Source: Eucalyptus grandis
Taxonomy: Eukaryota; Streptophyta; Magnoliopsida; Myrtales; Myrtaceae
Length of the DNA: 64,000 bases
NCBI RefSeq assembly: GCF_016545825.1
Contig: NC_052619.1
Location: 48,997,090 to 49,061,089 of the forward strand
Reading direction: 5' to 3'
The position numbers and the translations under genes were made by a program. Below the pieces are notes generated by a model. It saw only the letters and a program-made list of their open reading frames with translations, searched no databases and had not been told where the DNA came from. Within the stretch, counting starts at the first letter, position 1. The number at the start of each line of letters is the position of its first letter. This document shows positions 36,001 through 47,520 of this stretch, one piece after another.

Positions 36001-37350
36001 CCATTATCTTGTCTCTAGATTCATTACGCTGGTCTCCCAGATTTTATAGTTATCTAGTAGCCCTCGTGTTCCGTGTTGAATGCCGCAGATAATCGTTCCA
36101 ATATGCGCGCGAGTGAATGAAATATAACTCAATGTGTTGCTAGATATGGAAGTTTATGCACAGATTTCTTGTGTGCTTGGAGTATTTGTGTTAGGACTGA
36201 TCGATTTCCTGGTGAATCTGGCAACCGGGAACTTGTCGATTTTTAAAAATAAATTTATTTTGCAGCGTAATTTTTCAATTATTAAACTTGTGTTGTGAAT
36301 CGTATATTCTTTGCTTGTAAGATATCAAAAGTGGAGCGAGAGGCATAAAGAGATTGGCACAGGAGGGATGAGATTGATTTCATCAGATGTTGAGAAAAAT
36401 AAGGGCCGAGTTGGCCAAGTGAGGCAACGAGCATGGCATGAGAGAGAGAGAGAGATACTGAGATCAGAGAATCGAGAAACAAAGAGGCGCGGTTTTATAA
36501 CAATCTTGAGTTAACCTAAGTTTGCTTTGTCTTGTATATATTTTATACACACACATATTGTATATATCTTTGACAATGTTACGCATAGTGAATACTCTTG
36601 GTAGATTGTTTGATATGGTCTAGTCTCCTTGGGCGGCCCTAAATCAAATCTACTACTCAACAAAATACACATACTTTCTTTAAGGTGATGCAAGTTGATC
36701 TAGATCGGAAGGACTTAAAATAATCTTGGTCGGTTCCCAAGTTTCTTACCTATGGATGAACCAATCTTGAATCGATTGATCCAATCTGGTTCGGTTTAGT
36801 TCCATATTAACCGATACCCACCACTAATGTGTGATGATATTTGTTCAGTGTGCACTCTTGTGGGCCTCACTAGGCTAGCTTGAACTTGAGAGTAACTAGA
36901 TCTAGCTGCATACCACAAATTAAAAGGAAGTACATGATTTACATGGATTGGTGATGTTCTATAAGCGAGATATCGTGCGCGCTTTCAATGCTCTCACACA
37001 AATGAAAATTTTCTCATTCTCTCCCTCTCTTCTATTTCTTGCAACCTTATCTTAGACACACCATGACCTAGAATTCAATGCGTCTTCATCATGAGTCTTG
37101 ACGTGCTGGAAAGTACACGGAGCTATGGACCCTCTCCTCAAAAGGAAAAAACAAGTCCGTATACTCAATGTATAAGGCATGTTATTTTTCATAGATATTT
37201 AACTACATATACGTATATAGCTAGTGTAGAGCTATATGCTTGACAATAACCGATCAGTTGAGATGTATTAAATTATGTAACTGACAAGTAACAATAACAT
37301 ATACCCAATCTTCCAACAAAAATCATGTTGCAAGAACTTCAAAAAAGAAG
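33004..37350. other. Intergenic DNA without a recognised gene
   Basis: A CT run lies at 34590-34632 and GA runs near 36438-36453. The longest open readings (33979-34401 plus, 35698-35979 minus, 35797-36018 plus) have no features I recognise. The 34440-34760 stretch looks leader-like (CT run followed by GC-richer DNA), but no gene body follows. Confidence 0.55.
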
Positions 37351-37358
37351 AAGAAGAA

Positions 37359-37885
37359 GTTAATACTCTGAAAAACTCGAAATTGGTACATATATGACAA
37401 ATTTACGAAAAACTATTTTTTTTTATCATGAAAAACCTCAAACTAGTACATCTATGACAAATTTACCCCGACTAATCATAAAAAAAAAAAAACCCTAAAC
37501 CGATACATTTTATGACAAATTTGCCCCAAACTAATTTATTCAATCGCAAAAATCCCAAACTGGTAAATTTGTGACAAATATACCATCCGCTAAATTATAT
37601 TAATACCATAAAAAAATTACAAAAATCGTAAACTGTGACAAACGGAGCGTAAAATCATAAATTGGTATACTAGTCAACTGTCACGTGTTATTTAACTTAA
37701 TAATTTGATAGTAAAATTACATGAAAACTAATAGAGGGTAAATTTGTCACAAGTGTACCAATTTGGGGTAAATTTATCAAAGGTATATCAATTTGAGATT
37801 TTTTGTGGTAAAAAAAAAATAGTTTGAGTCCTTTGGAATAAATTTGTCATAGGTGTACTAATTTTGGGTTTTTTAGGGTATTAAC
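37359..37885. mobile_element. Foldback element built from repeated units in opposite orientation
   Basis: The ends are inverted: GTTAATACTCTGAAAAAC on the left and, in reverse, GTTAATACCCTAAAAAAC on the right. Inside, a unit with the words CAAACTGGTACA and ATGACAAATTTACC occurs about four times in the left half, and about three times in the opposite orientation in the right half, each with an A or T run. The transcript would form a long hairpin. No protein is encoded and no certain target duplication was seen in the low-complexity flanks. Confidence 0.8.
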
Positions 37886-37949
37886 CAAAAAAAAAAAAAA
37901 GCCACTTTCCTTGCTATTGTAATTGCTTGAGGATAATTATCCAAAAAGT

Positions 37950-38280
37950 TTGAAACGTGTTGTTTGACATCCAATTCAAACCCAAAATTTTTAAATTTTC
38001 TAATTTAATCCTAAACTTTTTTGATAATTTTCCAATATAATCCTTTCAAGCACTTTTGGCCGGAAATCGCTAACTTCACGGTTCATGTTAATCCTACCAA
38101 CCATGCTACATCGGACGGTCGATATCCACATAGTAATTTCTGGCTAAAATTGATCAAAATAACTATATTGACAAATCTTCAAAACGTTTAGCACTAAATT
38201 TGGTGAAATTGAAAATTTTAAGATTTAATTGGCTACAATATAACTAATTTAGAATTTTCTGAACAATTTTTCATAATAAT
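37950..38280. repeat. Dispersed AT-rich element family, short copy
   Basis: It shows the same words as the copies in the duplicated units (CAAAATTTTTAAATTTTCTAA, TTTGATAATTTTCCAATATA, then ATATTGACAAATCTTCAAAA), but lacks the long pyrimidine run and centre, so it is a shorter or deleted copy. Confidence 0.55.
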
Positions 38281-39674
38281 TTGAATCGAACGTGTCATAT
38301 CAGTGGTGGTTCAATCCTGTTTGTAAATTTACAGGACAGATGTGAACCTTGCATGTGAGTAGCCTACAACCAATTCAAACTCACAATGAACACTCCTAGA
38401 CAGTGTAGGGAGATGCATGGTCCATGAGACCCTCCATTTGTGTCACATGTCAAGTTCACTAGTTTAATCAGTGCGTTAAAGTTAATCTCAGCTTTATTGT
38501 CCCCTCAATCATAGACCAGAGGGACAGACAGAGAGCCCAAGAAAGGTTCCTGTTAACTGCAACATGATCAAGTCACAGTCCACTTCAAAATGATCATGAG
38601 AAAAAAAGCTCTCATCAAATTTCCCCACCTTGTTTATTAGTTGTCTGGATCTACATAGAGCCTGCCAAATCCCTTCTTCAAGCCATCCGAGGAGCGGAAC
38701 ATGATGATATCCAACCACTTTGCAAAACAAAGAGGACCTAGAAAAGAAATCAAAGGAGGTCATGTCCCAGGTGGGCAGAAGGACCAAATTGGCCCAGGTT
38801 TAATGCAATTCTGACAAGGGGTAACTTGGTAATGTGGGTGTGTTTCTATTAAAAAGCTATTCTTACAAGTTTTGGACTGGCCTTCACATGGCAAGGAAGT
38901 ACCCTCATGTGGGCACATGCATGGGGACTCCTATCATTCATGTTGTACTCACACCAAGCAAAAGAGGCTCATAAAACTTCAAAAGGGAAATCTTCATTGA
39001 CTGATTCTTTGCTTAATTAACAATTGTTTGTCTAGTTTATAGTGCACAGACATATAGTTATTTATGTCTCTCTCCTAATCAAAAAATTCTTTCCCTCTTT
39101 CTTTCCATCGTAAATTGGTAAAAACCCGATGCCGTCCTTAATATTTCGACCAAAGTGGGTAACAAACCGGAATTTTCTATTAATGATATATTCCTCCGAG
39201 CACATTTAAATGAGATTGCGTTTTTCAAGAGTGGAATAAATCGGAAGCTAACGAACCGTTGCACTTGTGGATTTCGCATATAAATGAGGAAGAGAAAATG
39301 GGGGAAACTATATCTCATTTGGAGATTCATTTCTAGATCAAGCAAAAGAGGGGGGGTCCTGAAAGAGCCATTTCACTTCGATGGCTTGATATGGCAACGG
39401 AACTTGTGCGAGTCCTTTTTTTTAATAAAGCACTCATGAGGTCCATGTGCTGTTCCAGCATTCTAACACAATCATAGCTCACTTGTCTAATGAGAAAAAG
39501 AAGGTTGCCCCTCGGTTTCTCACCATCCAAAACATGCATCTGCCAAACAAAAACAAGACAAAAGATAAACAGTGAGAACAGAAAGAGAAAGAGAAAAGCA
39601 TCATCTCCAGCCTTCCCCATATATATCTCCTGTACTCTGCTGTGCACCTAGTCTCTAACAACATCATCATCGCT

Positions 39675-39678
<4 letters not shown>
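38281..39678. other. Upstream intergenic region of the MAKR6-like gene
   Basis: No gene is seen. The DNA includes moderately complex sequence at 38500-38800 with an unspliced minus reading of 92 codons that I cannot assign. Closer to the gene (39600-39678) there is CATATATATCTCC, a possible TATA-type element at about 39620, ahead of a CT-repeat leader. Confidence 0.4.

Positions 39679-39718
<40 letters not shown>
39679..39718. repeat. CT microsatellite in the MAKR6-like leader
   Basis: An almost pure (TC)n run ends a few bases before ATG 39727. Such runs are frequent in plant 5' leaders and are length-variable. Confidence 0.9.
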
Positions 39719-39726
39719 CAGCAGCT

Positions 39727-40443
39727 ATGGTGTCCGTAGAAAATGGCCATCCAACTCCCCGAGCCAGCGATGCACCCTCGAGCCCCAGGATCTCGTTCTC
39801 CGCTGATTTCCTGGACGACAAGAACTTCATCTCCATCAGCCCCAAGGCACGCCACGAGAAGGAGCACGACATGGAGATCGACAAAGCCGACTTCGAGTTC
39901 CTCTCCACCAACGTGAGCATCGACTCCATGCCCTCTGCTGATGAGCTCTTCTGCGAGGGGAAGCTGCTGCCCTTCTGGCAAATGCAGCAGTCCGAGAGGC
40001 TGAACAAGATCAGCCTCGGTTCCAAGGACGACGGCGACGAGGATGGCCGCGAGGAGGCCAAGGATAGCAAGGAACAAAGCAAGGCGAATTGGTTCTTGGA
40101 CGACGACCCGTCCCCGAGGCCCCCCAAGTGCACCGTCTTGTGGAAGGAGCTGCTGAGGTTGAAGAAGCAGCGCTCTAATTCCTCGCTGTCGCCGTCGTCC
40201 TCCTCCTCCTCGACGTCGTCCTCTTCGAACTCGATGGCCGACGCGGCCGCGAAGGACGAGAAGAAACAGGCGGCCGCCCGGAGCGGGGAGAAGCAGGTGA
40301 AGAGGATAAAGAAAGGGCTGGAGAGGACGAGGTCGGCGAGCATCCGGATCAGGCCGATGATCAACGTGCCGATATGCACGCCGGCGAAGAGCAGCGCATT
40401 GCCGCCTTTGTTTCCCGTAAAGAAAGGGAGATTAGATAGGTGA
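39727..40443 (+). CDS. MAKR6: Membrane-associated kinase regulator 6-like protein, single exon
   Basis: The 238-residue protein has the architecture of the MAKR/BKI1 family: PRISFSADFLDDKNFISISP (residues 20-39), DFEF at 55-58, ADELFCEGKLLPFW (71-84), PPKCTVLWKELLRLKKQR (132-149), a Ser-rich linker, a basic stretch EKQVKRIKKGLERTRS (188-203) and the conserved tail RIRPMINVPICTP. The basic part is expected to bind the inner face of the plasma membrane. MAKR proteins modulate receptor kinases, but MAKR6 itself is poorly studied. The start follows a CT-rich leader directly and no intron is needed. It is full length and intact. It lacks the C-terminal BRI1-binding motif of BKI1. Confidence 0.8.
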   Translation: MVSVENGHPTPRASDAPSSPRISFSADFLDDKNFISISPKARHEKEHDMEIDKADFEFLSTNVSIDSMPSADELFCEGKLLPFWQMQQSERLNKISLGSKDDGDEDGREEAKDSKEQSKANWFLDDDPSPRPPKCTVLWKELLRLKKQRSNSSLSPSSSSSSTSSSSNSMADAAAKDEKKQAAARSGEKQVKRIKKGLERTRSASIRIRPMINVPICTPAKSSALPPLFPVKKGRLDR

Positions 40444-41509
40444 AGAGACGGCGAAGATGACGATGAGGAACTCGGAAATGTCCAGTGTAGAGAAGATTAA
40501 TATCAATAAGTTTACCATTCAACCTCTTTCTTTTTTTTTAGTCCTATCCTTTCTGGAGCCGTTTGTTATAAGTCTTTTTCTGTGTTGTTTTTCTTCGGAT
40601 CCCATTATTTTGAGTGTAGAGATGCTGACTTTCAGCTCAACGAACCGGTTGCGTCCTCTCCCTTTCGTCCTGTGACGAGATATATCAGTGCATAACAGTG
40701 GTTTCTCAATGGAAAAAAGGCTGAAATCTTGGCCAAAAATATACATGGAAATACTGAAAATACAACATTCACGGATTGGAGCATGTAGCTTCAGGGTCAT
40801 AAGATGGAAATTTTTCATAATGAAGATGACAATGATTTATGCTAATCATGTAAGTCCACAGTTGCCTGGTACAGTAGAAAGGCAGTGCACTTGCCTTGAC
40901 CAGTACCATGTGGACCAAGCAAAGCACATATAATTAAATCAGGTGAACGTTCCCATGTCCCCTGGGTCCGCTCGATCTGAACGTTGTTACTGTGCAGCGA
41001 GCCCACCAGGCGGGGACAACTCAGCGGAGAAGAATCTGCGGGTCGAAATCTGCAGAATCCTATTTGGAAAAACTTTAAAAACACATGATTAGTCACCAGA
41101 TTCTACTAAGAACAAGGGCCTGCTGGAATACCTGGACTGATCGATAAACTCGAGTTCAGATTCCTCTTTAGCAAAACAGGGAAATAGAAGGGGAGATCGC
41201 AAAATATGCGCAACCTAGAAGTCGTCACCATGTTCTGGGTTAGAAAAGAGAGAAAAGATCTCATTAGCATGTAGAGAGGTAAACGAACCTGAAGATGAAT
41301 TTGAAGTGTGGGGAGTAAAAGTGATGAGGAATATGCAGAAGTCCTTTGAAGGAAGACGCTTCAAGACTTCAGATAAGTACCGCGACCAAAAAGGAAAAAA
41401 GAAGAAGAAGAAAGTTACCCACTATGCAATGGACTTCCTCAAACAAGTTTTCTTTTTCGGGAGTGACAAGATTAGATGCGAAGATTCATAAACCGGAAGT
41501 TAGGTAAAA
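40444..41509. other. 3' flank of the MAKR6-like gene, no further gene seen
   Basis: The first 200-250 bases are presumably 3' untranslated DNA (T-rich near 40525). The rest has only short, unsupported readings on both strands. Confidence 0.5.
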
Positions 41510-42070
41510 GCAGATGTCCCGCGGACCCGCACTGATATTTCGTCCTACAATCGCAGTTGAAATAAGTGGGCGGTCTATGGCGAAAGAAAGAGCGCTTTTG
41601 CTAGCATTCATCTGGAAGGAAAGTAGCTTGATATTGGTTCGAATCCAATTCGTGAGATGGCCTTCTTTATCATATAGATGTCTTGATTGGAACTGTGCAT
41701 TTTTAGTTCATCCTCCGGAACCCTATCACATCCCGGATTTGATGAAATAGAATGAATTGTGACAGTATTTTGTAAATACATAATTATCTTGAATATATTA
41801 ACTATTTCTTTATTCTCCAATCGCCTGGAAGGAACAAAAGAAACATCTTGTTATTTCTTCAACAATTTCTGATCTCTAATAGCCCCAAGGGCGCCATATT
41901 CTAGAAGCCCAAACTATGTGATTGAGTAAGTCCCCCTCTATCTGTTGTGGGTCGAGAACTGCTCCTCTGATCGAATCTGGTTTGAAATTCTTATGTGTTT
42001 AGCTATGACTCTTTTATCTTTCGTAGGATGGTAGCTTCCGAGTTGGCCCTTCTGCTAGTTGATTTAAAAG
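41510..42070. pseudogene. Probable organelle-derived DNA (plastid inverted-repeat spacer type)
   Basis: The block has a base composition and word content unlike its surroundings. ATAGCCCCAAGGGCGCCATA and AAACTATGTGATTGA (41880-41925) match my memory of chloroplast inverted-repeat spacer sequence. A tRNA-like T arm, ATTGG-TTCGAAT-CCAAT, lies at 41634-41650 without a complete cloverleaf around it. The exact plastid source could not be named from memory with certainty. It would be a second organelle insertion besides 10893-11160. Confidence 0.5.
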
Positions 42071-42746
42071 GGGTGTAATGGCTATGCAGCATAACAGAAT
42101 GAGCAATGGCACAATCCAATTATTAAGCTATCCCTGAAGCAAGGGCAAATGTTGAGAGCAAATTCGATCCAGAAACGAGCAGGAAGTTCCCTCCCAGGAT
42201 GCCGAGTTCATACTAAAGACAGAAATTCAATTGATCGCAGAAATGGCAGGGAACTACTAAAGCACCATTTAGTGAAAAGCAATAAGACACAAGTTTTGCT
42301 GCCTTGTAAAGGTAGAATTTTATCAAACGTACTTAGCTTAACTGCAATTATGTCATCTGGCAAGATCAAGATTGTTGTAGCAAGGTTTGTATTAGACATT
42401 AATGCTCATAATACAGACACATGAATGAAAAGCAAAAGAATATATCATTTTCAAAAGAGTTGCCTGTACACAACATACAGTATGAGAGCCTTACACAACC
42501 AGACCAAGTGAATAAAAGAATACACCAAGTATGAACGAACTATGTTCAGTTTACAAAGAGAGTGGCACTTCAATCGCTAGAAGAGTGCATACAGCTCTAT
42601 ACCCAAATGATGCAACTTTTACATTCTGCGACTCATAGCTGAACTGGCAAAACTTCAAGTAAGGATCCGATGAATTACGTGATTGACTTATCCAATAACA
42701 CTGACCATCTTGCTTCCACTTTAGGGTATTCAGCTACTACTTCTCA

Positions 42747-45700
42747 TTAATGTGGGGGTTGTGCAGACGACAAATGATTGCCATTAACCCTAAAAACAAA
42801 CAGACATTAGGCCTCATAGGACATCAAATTATAGCACAACAAACATTCGAATAGAATGACCACTTACTTGAGATTCAACCCAGGCTTATTAAGGAGACTG
42901 CTTGGAACCTGACCAGTCAAGTTATTGTTTTGCAAGAAACTGAGAGACAACAAACACAAGGTATAAGAATCGTACCCTGCAAGTATCAATAATTCAGTGG
43001 AAGAGGATATATATGTGATTAATTAAAACAATTCTATTATGTCTCCAAGTGTTTTTTCACTTAATGGCTTTGCCTGGGTCCTCAGAAAAGTCTTTGAAAT
43101 TTTTTGAGAACAGTACTCTAGATGAATTACTATCAGGAAACTCATAACATAGAAGTAGGTAATTGCAGATTCCACTAGATTACTGAAAATGGGATGGAGA
43201 ATTCAAGAATCCAGCAAGAATAGTTTAGACAAATATCTGCCACATATCCAGAAATTGTTGTTCTGATGTCGGGGGAACATCTTTCTCGCACCATATGCTT
43301 GAGAAGAAAGAGAGGGATCATCTACATGAATCACCATCGTTCCTTCAGCAACAATCAAATACCATTCTTGTCCTAAAGATTGTCCAAGTACTAAGACAAG
43401 AGACTTATTGAAGAGCTCTGGGTGGCATTATATTGGCTTCGAAGGAGATCTTTTCAACCAGTAATTCGATCGACCAAAAAGGCAATTGCCTAGATTTTCA
43501 ATGGGGATGGCTGAGCATGAAAAGTACAATAACCTCCAATGAAGTAGGGCTTGGGTGATTAGTTGTTCTAAAACAGAATGCTAAGAATTATAATAGTGAA
43601 AGGAAAAAAGAAAACAGAGCAAAATTTCAAGATAAAAGAGGAGGGGATTGACCAGAAATGCATGCATTTAGTTAATAGTTGATAGGACACAGAACTTACA
43701 GTTCTTGCAAGCCACTTATGGCTCCAAGTGATGAGGGAATTGGCCCATCCAACTGATTGTCATTTAAATGCCTACAAGTAAAAATTATTAGATTAGACAG
43801 AGGTAGAAGACCATCACATGTGTCTGGCATAGCTAAAAAATAGGAGAGAATAATAGAAGGAGAATCAAATATAACATGTAGGTCAACGTGCCATCAAAGA
43901 GTTGCAACTAGCAGGAGAAAACTCCATAACTCACAGTATTTCAAGGTGCTTCAGTGAACTGAGTTTAGGGATAGGTCCATATAAGCCATTGTTTCCAAGC
44001 CAGCTGTTATCAGGGTAAGGTTGTCAGTCAAAGAATTCTCTATTAGCTGACTGAGAGTTCAAATAAAAAAGTGGATCGCATCACACTGCATTACATACAT
44101 GCCAGTTAATGCAGTCATATTAGCAAGATAAGGTGACAGTGTTCCGGAGAGACCCGCACTAGTCAGATTTCTGCAACCAAAGTATAATCAGACACAAGTA
44201 CAAAGTAATAAAGGCAGTTTTAGAAAACATAAACAAAACATGACTTCACAATAGAGTTAGACTCACAAAGAAACAACACGAATCCGGCTGCCTTGAGAGC
44301 ACGTTACTCCAGTCCAGGAGTACTGCTGAGGAAAACAAGGATCACCGCTCCAATCAGTAGGATAATTGTGCAAGCCGAGTTTCAAATTTTCCAAAGCAAT
44401 CACTGAAACAAGAGAGATACTTTTCAGATGGTGTCGAGAGAAAGAAAAGAAGGAAGAATTGTATCACTGAACATATGACATTTCTATCTATGAAAGGCCT
44501 AATAACAAAGTAGAAATGCTTGCCTATGCAACAAGACTGTCATAAACCTATCAGGGACTCAGTGAAAATGGTCGTGCTCATTATGTGGTAGCATCCTTAG
44601 AGAGAAGCACAGAATATGACCCAGTTGCTAAAGTAAACTGGACATTTTTCCCATTGCATGTCACCTAACCATTAATTGCTCTGGATTCTTCATTTTAACG
44701 GAAAAGAGTGGCTTTGACATGAGAGGTTATCATGGATGCAGTTGAGGATTTGCCTATGCTGGCCAAACAGGCAAGCAAAAAGTTGGTATGAAAGTTACAC
44801 CCAACAAATGAGAAAGAATCTAAAAACTATACCATCTCTTGGGTGAGTAGTTCTTCCGAGAGGCAGCACCTGAAAAGCTTCCCCAGCGTTGATCAAAGGA
44901 CCTAAAGTTGAATTGCTAGTAGGAACCAGATTTATCGTTGTAAGGCCAATGAGAGGCCACTTCGAAGTAAAGACGGCAACACCATCCGAAGTAATAGTCA
45001 AGTTGCTGTAATATGGAACGCCATTTACTGTTATATTCTGGATTCTCGAGCCCCCAGCTACTGAATCATGACCATTTGCAAAATATAGAGCAATATAGTA
45101 CGATGCATTTGGTAGAGGACCCAGAGGCCATTGCAACTCCAGCGGCTGTGATGCGGGCACAGTCAATGCTGTTTCAAATACTTTCAGTGGAGGAAGATTC
45201 CAAAATCCAGAAACAGTTAAATTGTTGCTTGTTTTCGAAGAATTTTCTTCTCCAAATGGCTCCCAGAAACGGTCAAATTGATCATCAGGAAACCTGGCAG
45301 TTCAAAAATCGACAAATTAGGCGAAAGTCAAGGAAAGCAGAAGTATGTACAAGAGCATTGACTTCGTGTCTCGAATCAAGGACAAAACAGCAGCTCATAA
45401 CATGCTGTTGCATTTATTTAGGGATCCGTCGATGATCTTTTAGTTTCCAAGAGTTCTCTTGATGACAGGAATTCAGAGTAAAGTAAGTCGCCAAAACCAT
45501 ATCCGACCGTATCGTGCAAAGCATAAGTGAGTGAATATATCAGGTTAGCTCTGTAGACATGTGCAGAATGAATTGACTCATTGCGCGTATGATTAATTTG
45601 GTCACCAATCATGCAAATTCCGAGACCGAGACCGAGACCCTATTTGCACCGATAAATACTCTATCTAAGCCCGCCAATTTTCGAGACTATATCAGCAATT

Positions 45701-46487
45701 TTTCCCCGCACGCCATGGACTCGATGAACACCATCAATCTCGGAAGTGTCGTCAAATAGCCAGGGCATTTGACTTTCGAATAGACTTTGACCTCTAGGGA
45801 ATTAAGAGCCAAGCACCGCACGTACCTAATGGGAGCTCCGCCGTACCCGAAGCTGTTCCTCGCGACCAAGCTGAGCGCCGAACTCCCGAAATCCGTCGAG
45901 TTGTACACCGAATCGCCCAACTGAATGAACTCCAGCGCCGAGACGAAGGGGTCCGAATCCGTATGAGCATTAGCCCCGACGCAGAAGCTCATGGTCTTGC
46001 CCTGAGCCAGGAACACCCCTTCGTAATAAGACGCGCTGCCCCGGCGATAATCTGCCGTGGTGTTGACCACGGCCCAGAGCGTCCCGTCCACCATCTGGTC
46101 GAACACCGGCGGGTCGGGGCGGCCGTTGACCCCGCCGTAGAAGTAGGTGCTCCTCACCGCGTACCTGGACCCCCGGGCGACGCCGACCACGTAGCAGAAC
46201 TTGCGGCCGGGGAGGTTGGGGAACGACCGGACGGTGGCGAGGGTGGGGTCCAGGGTGCGCACGGAGACGTTCCTCGGGGAGCCGGCGGAGACGAAGGACG
46301 GCGCGTCGGGCAGCCACCGGAGGCCGTTGGCGGCGGCGGTCGGCGCGGCGGCGCCGCAGTCGATCAGGGTCCCGGAGGGCGGCGGAGGCGGAGGCTGGGG
46401 CTGGGAGAGGGAGGGAGAGGGAGAGAGGAGGGAGAGCGCGAGGAGGAGAGAGAGGCGGAGGAGGAGCGGTCGAGGCGGACGAGACAT
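42747..46487 (-). CDS. Malectin-like/leucine-rich-repeat secreted protein (RLP4/At3g05990 type), 8 exons, 528 residues
   Basis: The exons are 45826-46487, 44833-45293, 44267-44402, 44099-44170, 43935-44003, 43700-43771, 42868-42939 and 42747-42789. All have GT/AG borders and compatible phases, giving 1587 bases. Order: hydrophobic signal peptide (residues 1-28), a Pro run, a malectin-like carbohydrate-binding region starting at IDCGAA (about 42-385, with FCYVVGVARG, RYAVRSTYFYGGV and FYPDD-like FPDDQFDRFW), the WSGDPC cap near 405, then about five leucine-rich repeats including HLNDNQLDGPIPSSLG and FLQNNNLTGQVPSSL. Exons of 69-72 bases encode one repeat each. There is no transmembrane segment or kinase: it ends NGNHLSSAQPPH. 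It should be an apoplastic or co-receptor-like protein; ligand unknown. The CT-rich leader at 46500-46610 supports the start. Confidence 0.92.
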
Positions 46488-46985
46488 GGCGAGGGATCAA
46501 CGCGCAGAGATTCGAGGAGAGAGAGAGAGAGAGGCAGAGAGGTAGAGAGAGAAACTGCTGCTGCTTCTTCTTCTTCTTCTTCGTCTTCTGGTTCTGGTAT
46601 GATGGTGGTGGTGGTGGAGGTGGTGTTGATCGAGTAGTGGAGTTGAACTGGTCATTTTTTGTTGGTGAGACGCGCACGAAAGGAATGCGACAGTAGAGAT
46701 AGAGAGAGAAACTTTCAGAGAGGGGGCGTGGAGTTGGGGATGGGGAAAGAATAAGGGGATTTAATTAATTTATTTATTTATTTAATTGATTGATTGATTG
46801 ATTAATTGTTTTTAAAAGTGGATTTTGTTTGACGCGGGAAAACGCGAGGCCAGGTCAGCGGGCGGGCGGGCGGCGGTTGGGGGTTGGTTTGTTGGGGATG
46901 CACTCACTGGCGGCGACGCGTGAGCGTGGAGGTTGCGCCTCAAAATCGAATTTGACTCGATTAACGAGACGGCGAGGATTGTAAA
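46488..46985 (-). promoter_or_regulatory. Leader and promoter region of the malectin/LRR gene
   Basis: On the minus strand the leader is rich in CT and TTC repeats (GAGAGA at 46520-46545 and GAAGAA-complement at 46562-46582 on plus). Further out, 46755-46815 holds TTTA and TTGA tetranucleotide runs. A CG-rich patch (GGGCGGGCGGGCGGCGG) lies at 46859-46875. No specific factor site is claimed. Confidence 0.45.
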
Positions 46986-47520
46986 AATCTTTTTAATTTT
47001 ATCAGTTAAATCGTGAATTTTTAATAATTTATTAATGTGATCTTTCGACCGATTTTGTTTATCGATTTGAATCGTGAACTTTTAATGATTTATTAATGTG
47101 ATCTTCCAGGTAATTGTTGACAGATACCGTATAGACGTCAACAATTTTTACGAATTTAAAAAAAAAAAATTGTTTTTTTTTCCTTTCGTTCATTTTTCGT
47201 TTCTACTAAATCTAGTGACAAGGGTTGCCTTCTTTTCTTTTCTTTCTTTCTTATTTCTTATTTTTTCCACTGAGTCCAATCCGACCTTACCTATAATTGA
47301 CAATGGTCGATTGGCCCTCACCAGTCTTTGAAAAAAAAATCAAAATATTTCTAAAAAATTCAAAAAATGTCAACGCCGATCAATCTTACCATGTCGAATG
47401 ATTGGTGTTTATGTTAGTGACTACTTATCAAAATTTACTAAAATTATTATATTGACAAATAATCAAAAGATTTACAACTAAATTAATCAAATTGAACTTG
47501 ACATATATACAATAAGTTTA

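Noticed and set aside
35797..36018. 73-codon plus reading with several Cys, possible secreted peptide
   Set aside because: No signal peptide, no match to known plant Cys-rich peptide patterns, and overlapping readings on both strands.
39648..40379. 243-codon minus reading opposite the MAKR6-like gene
   Set aside because: Mirror of the real gene; Ser/Phe-rich antisense of a Glu/Lys-rich protein.
41608..41820. Complete tRNA gene around the TTCGAAT loop at 41639
   Set aside because: The T arm is perfect, but no acceptor, D or anticodon stem could be paired on either strand.
45963..46677. Plus and alternative minus readings over exon 1 of the malectin/LRR gene
   Set aside because: Shadows of the GC-rich exon; only the frame starting at 46487 has a signal peptide and the malectin-like region.
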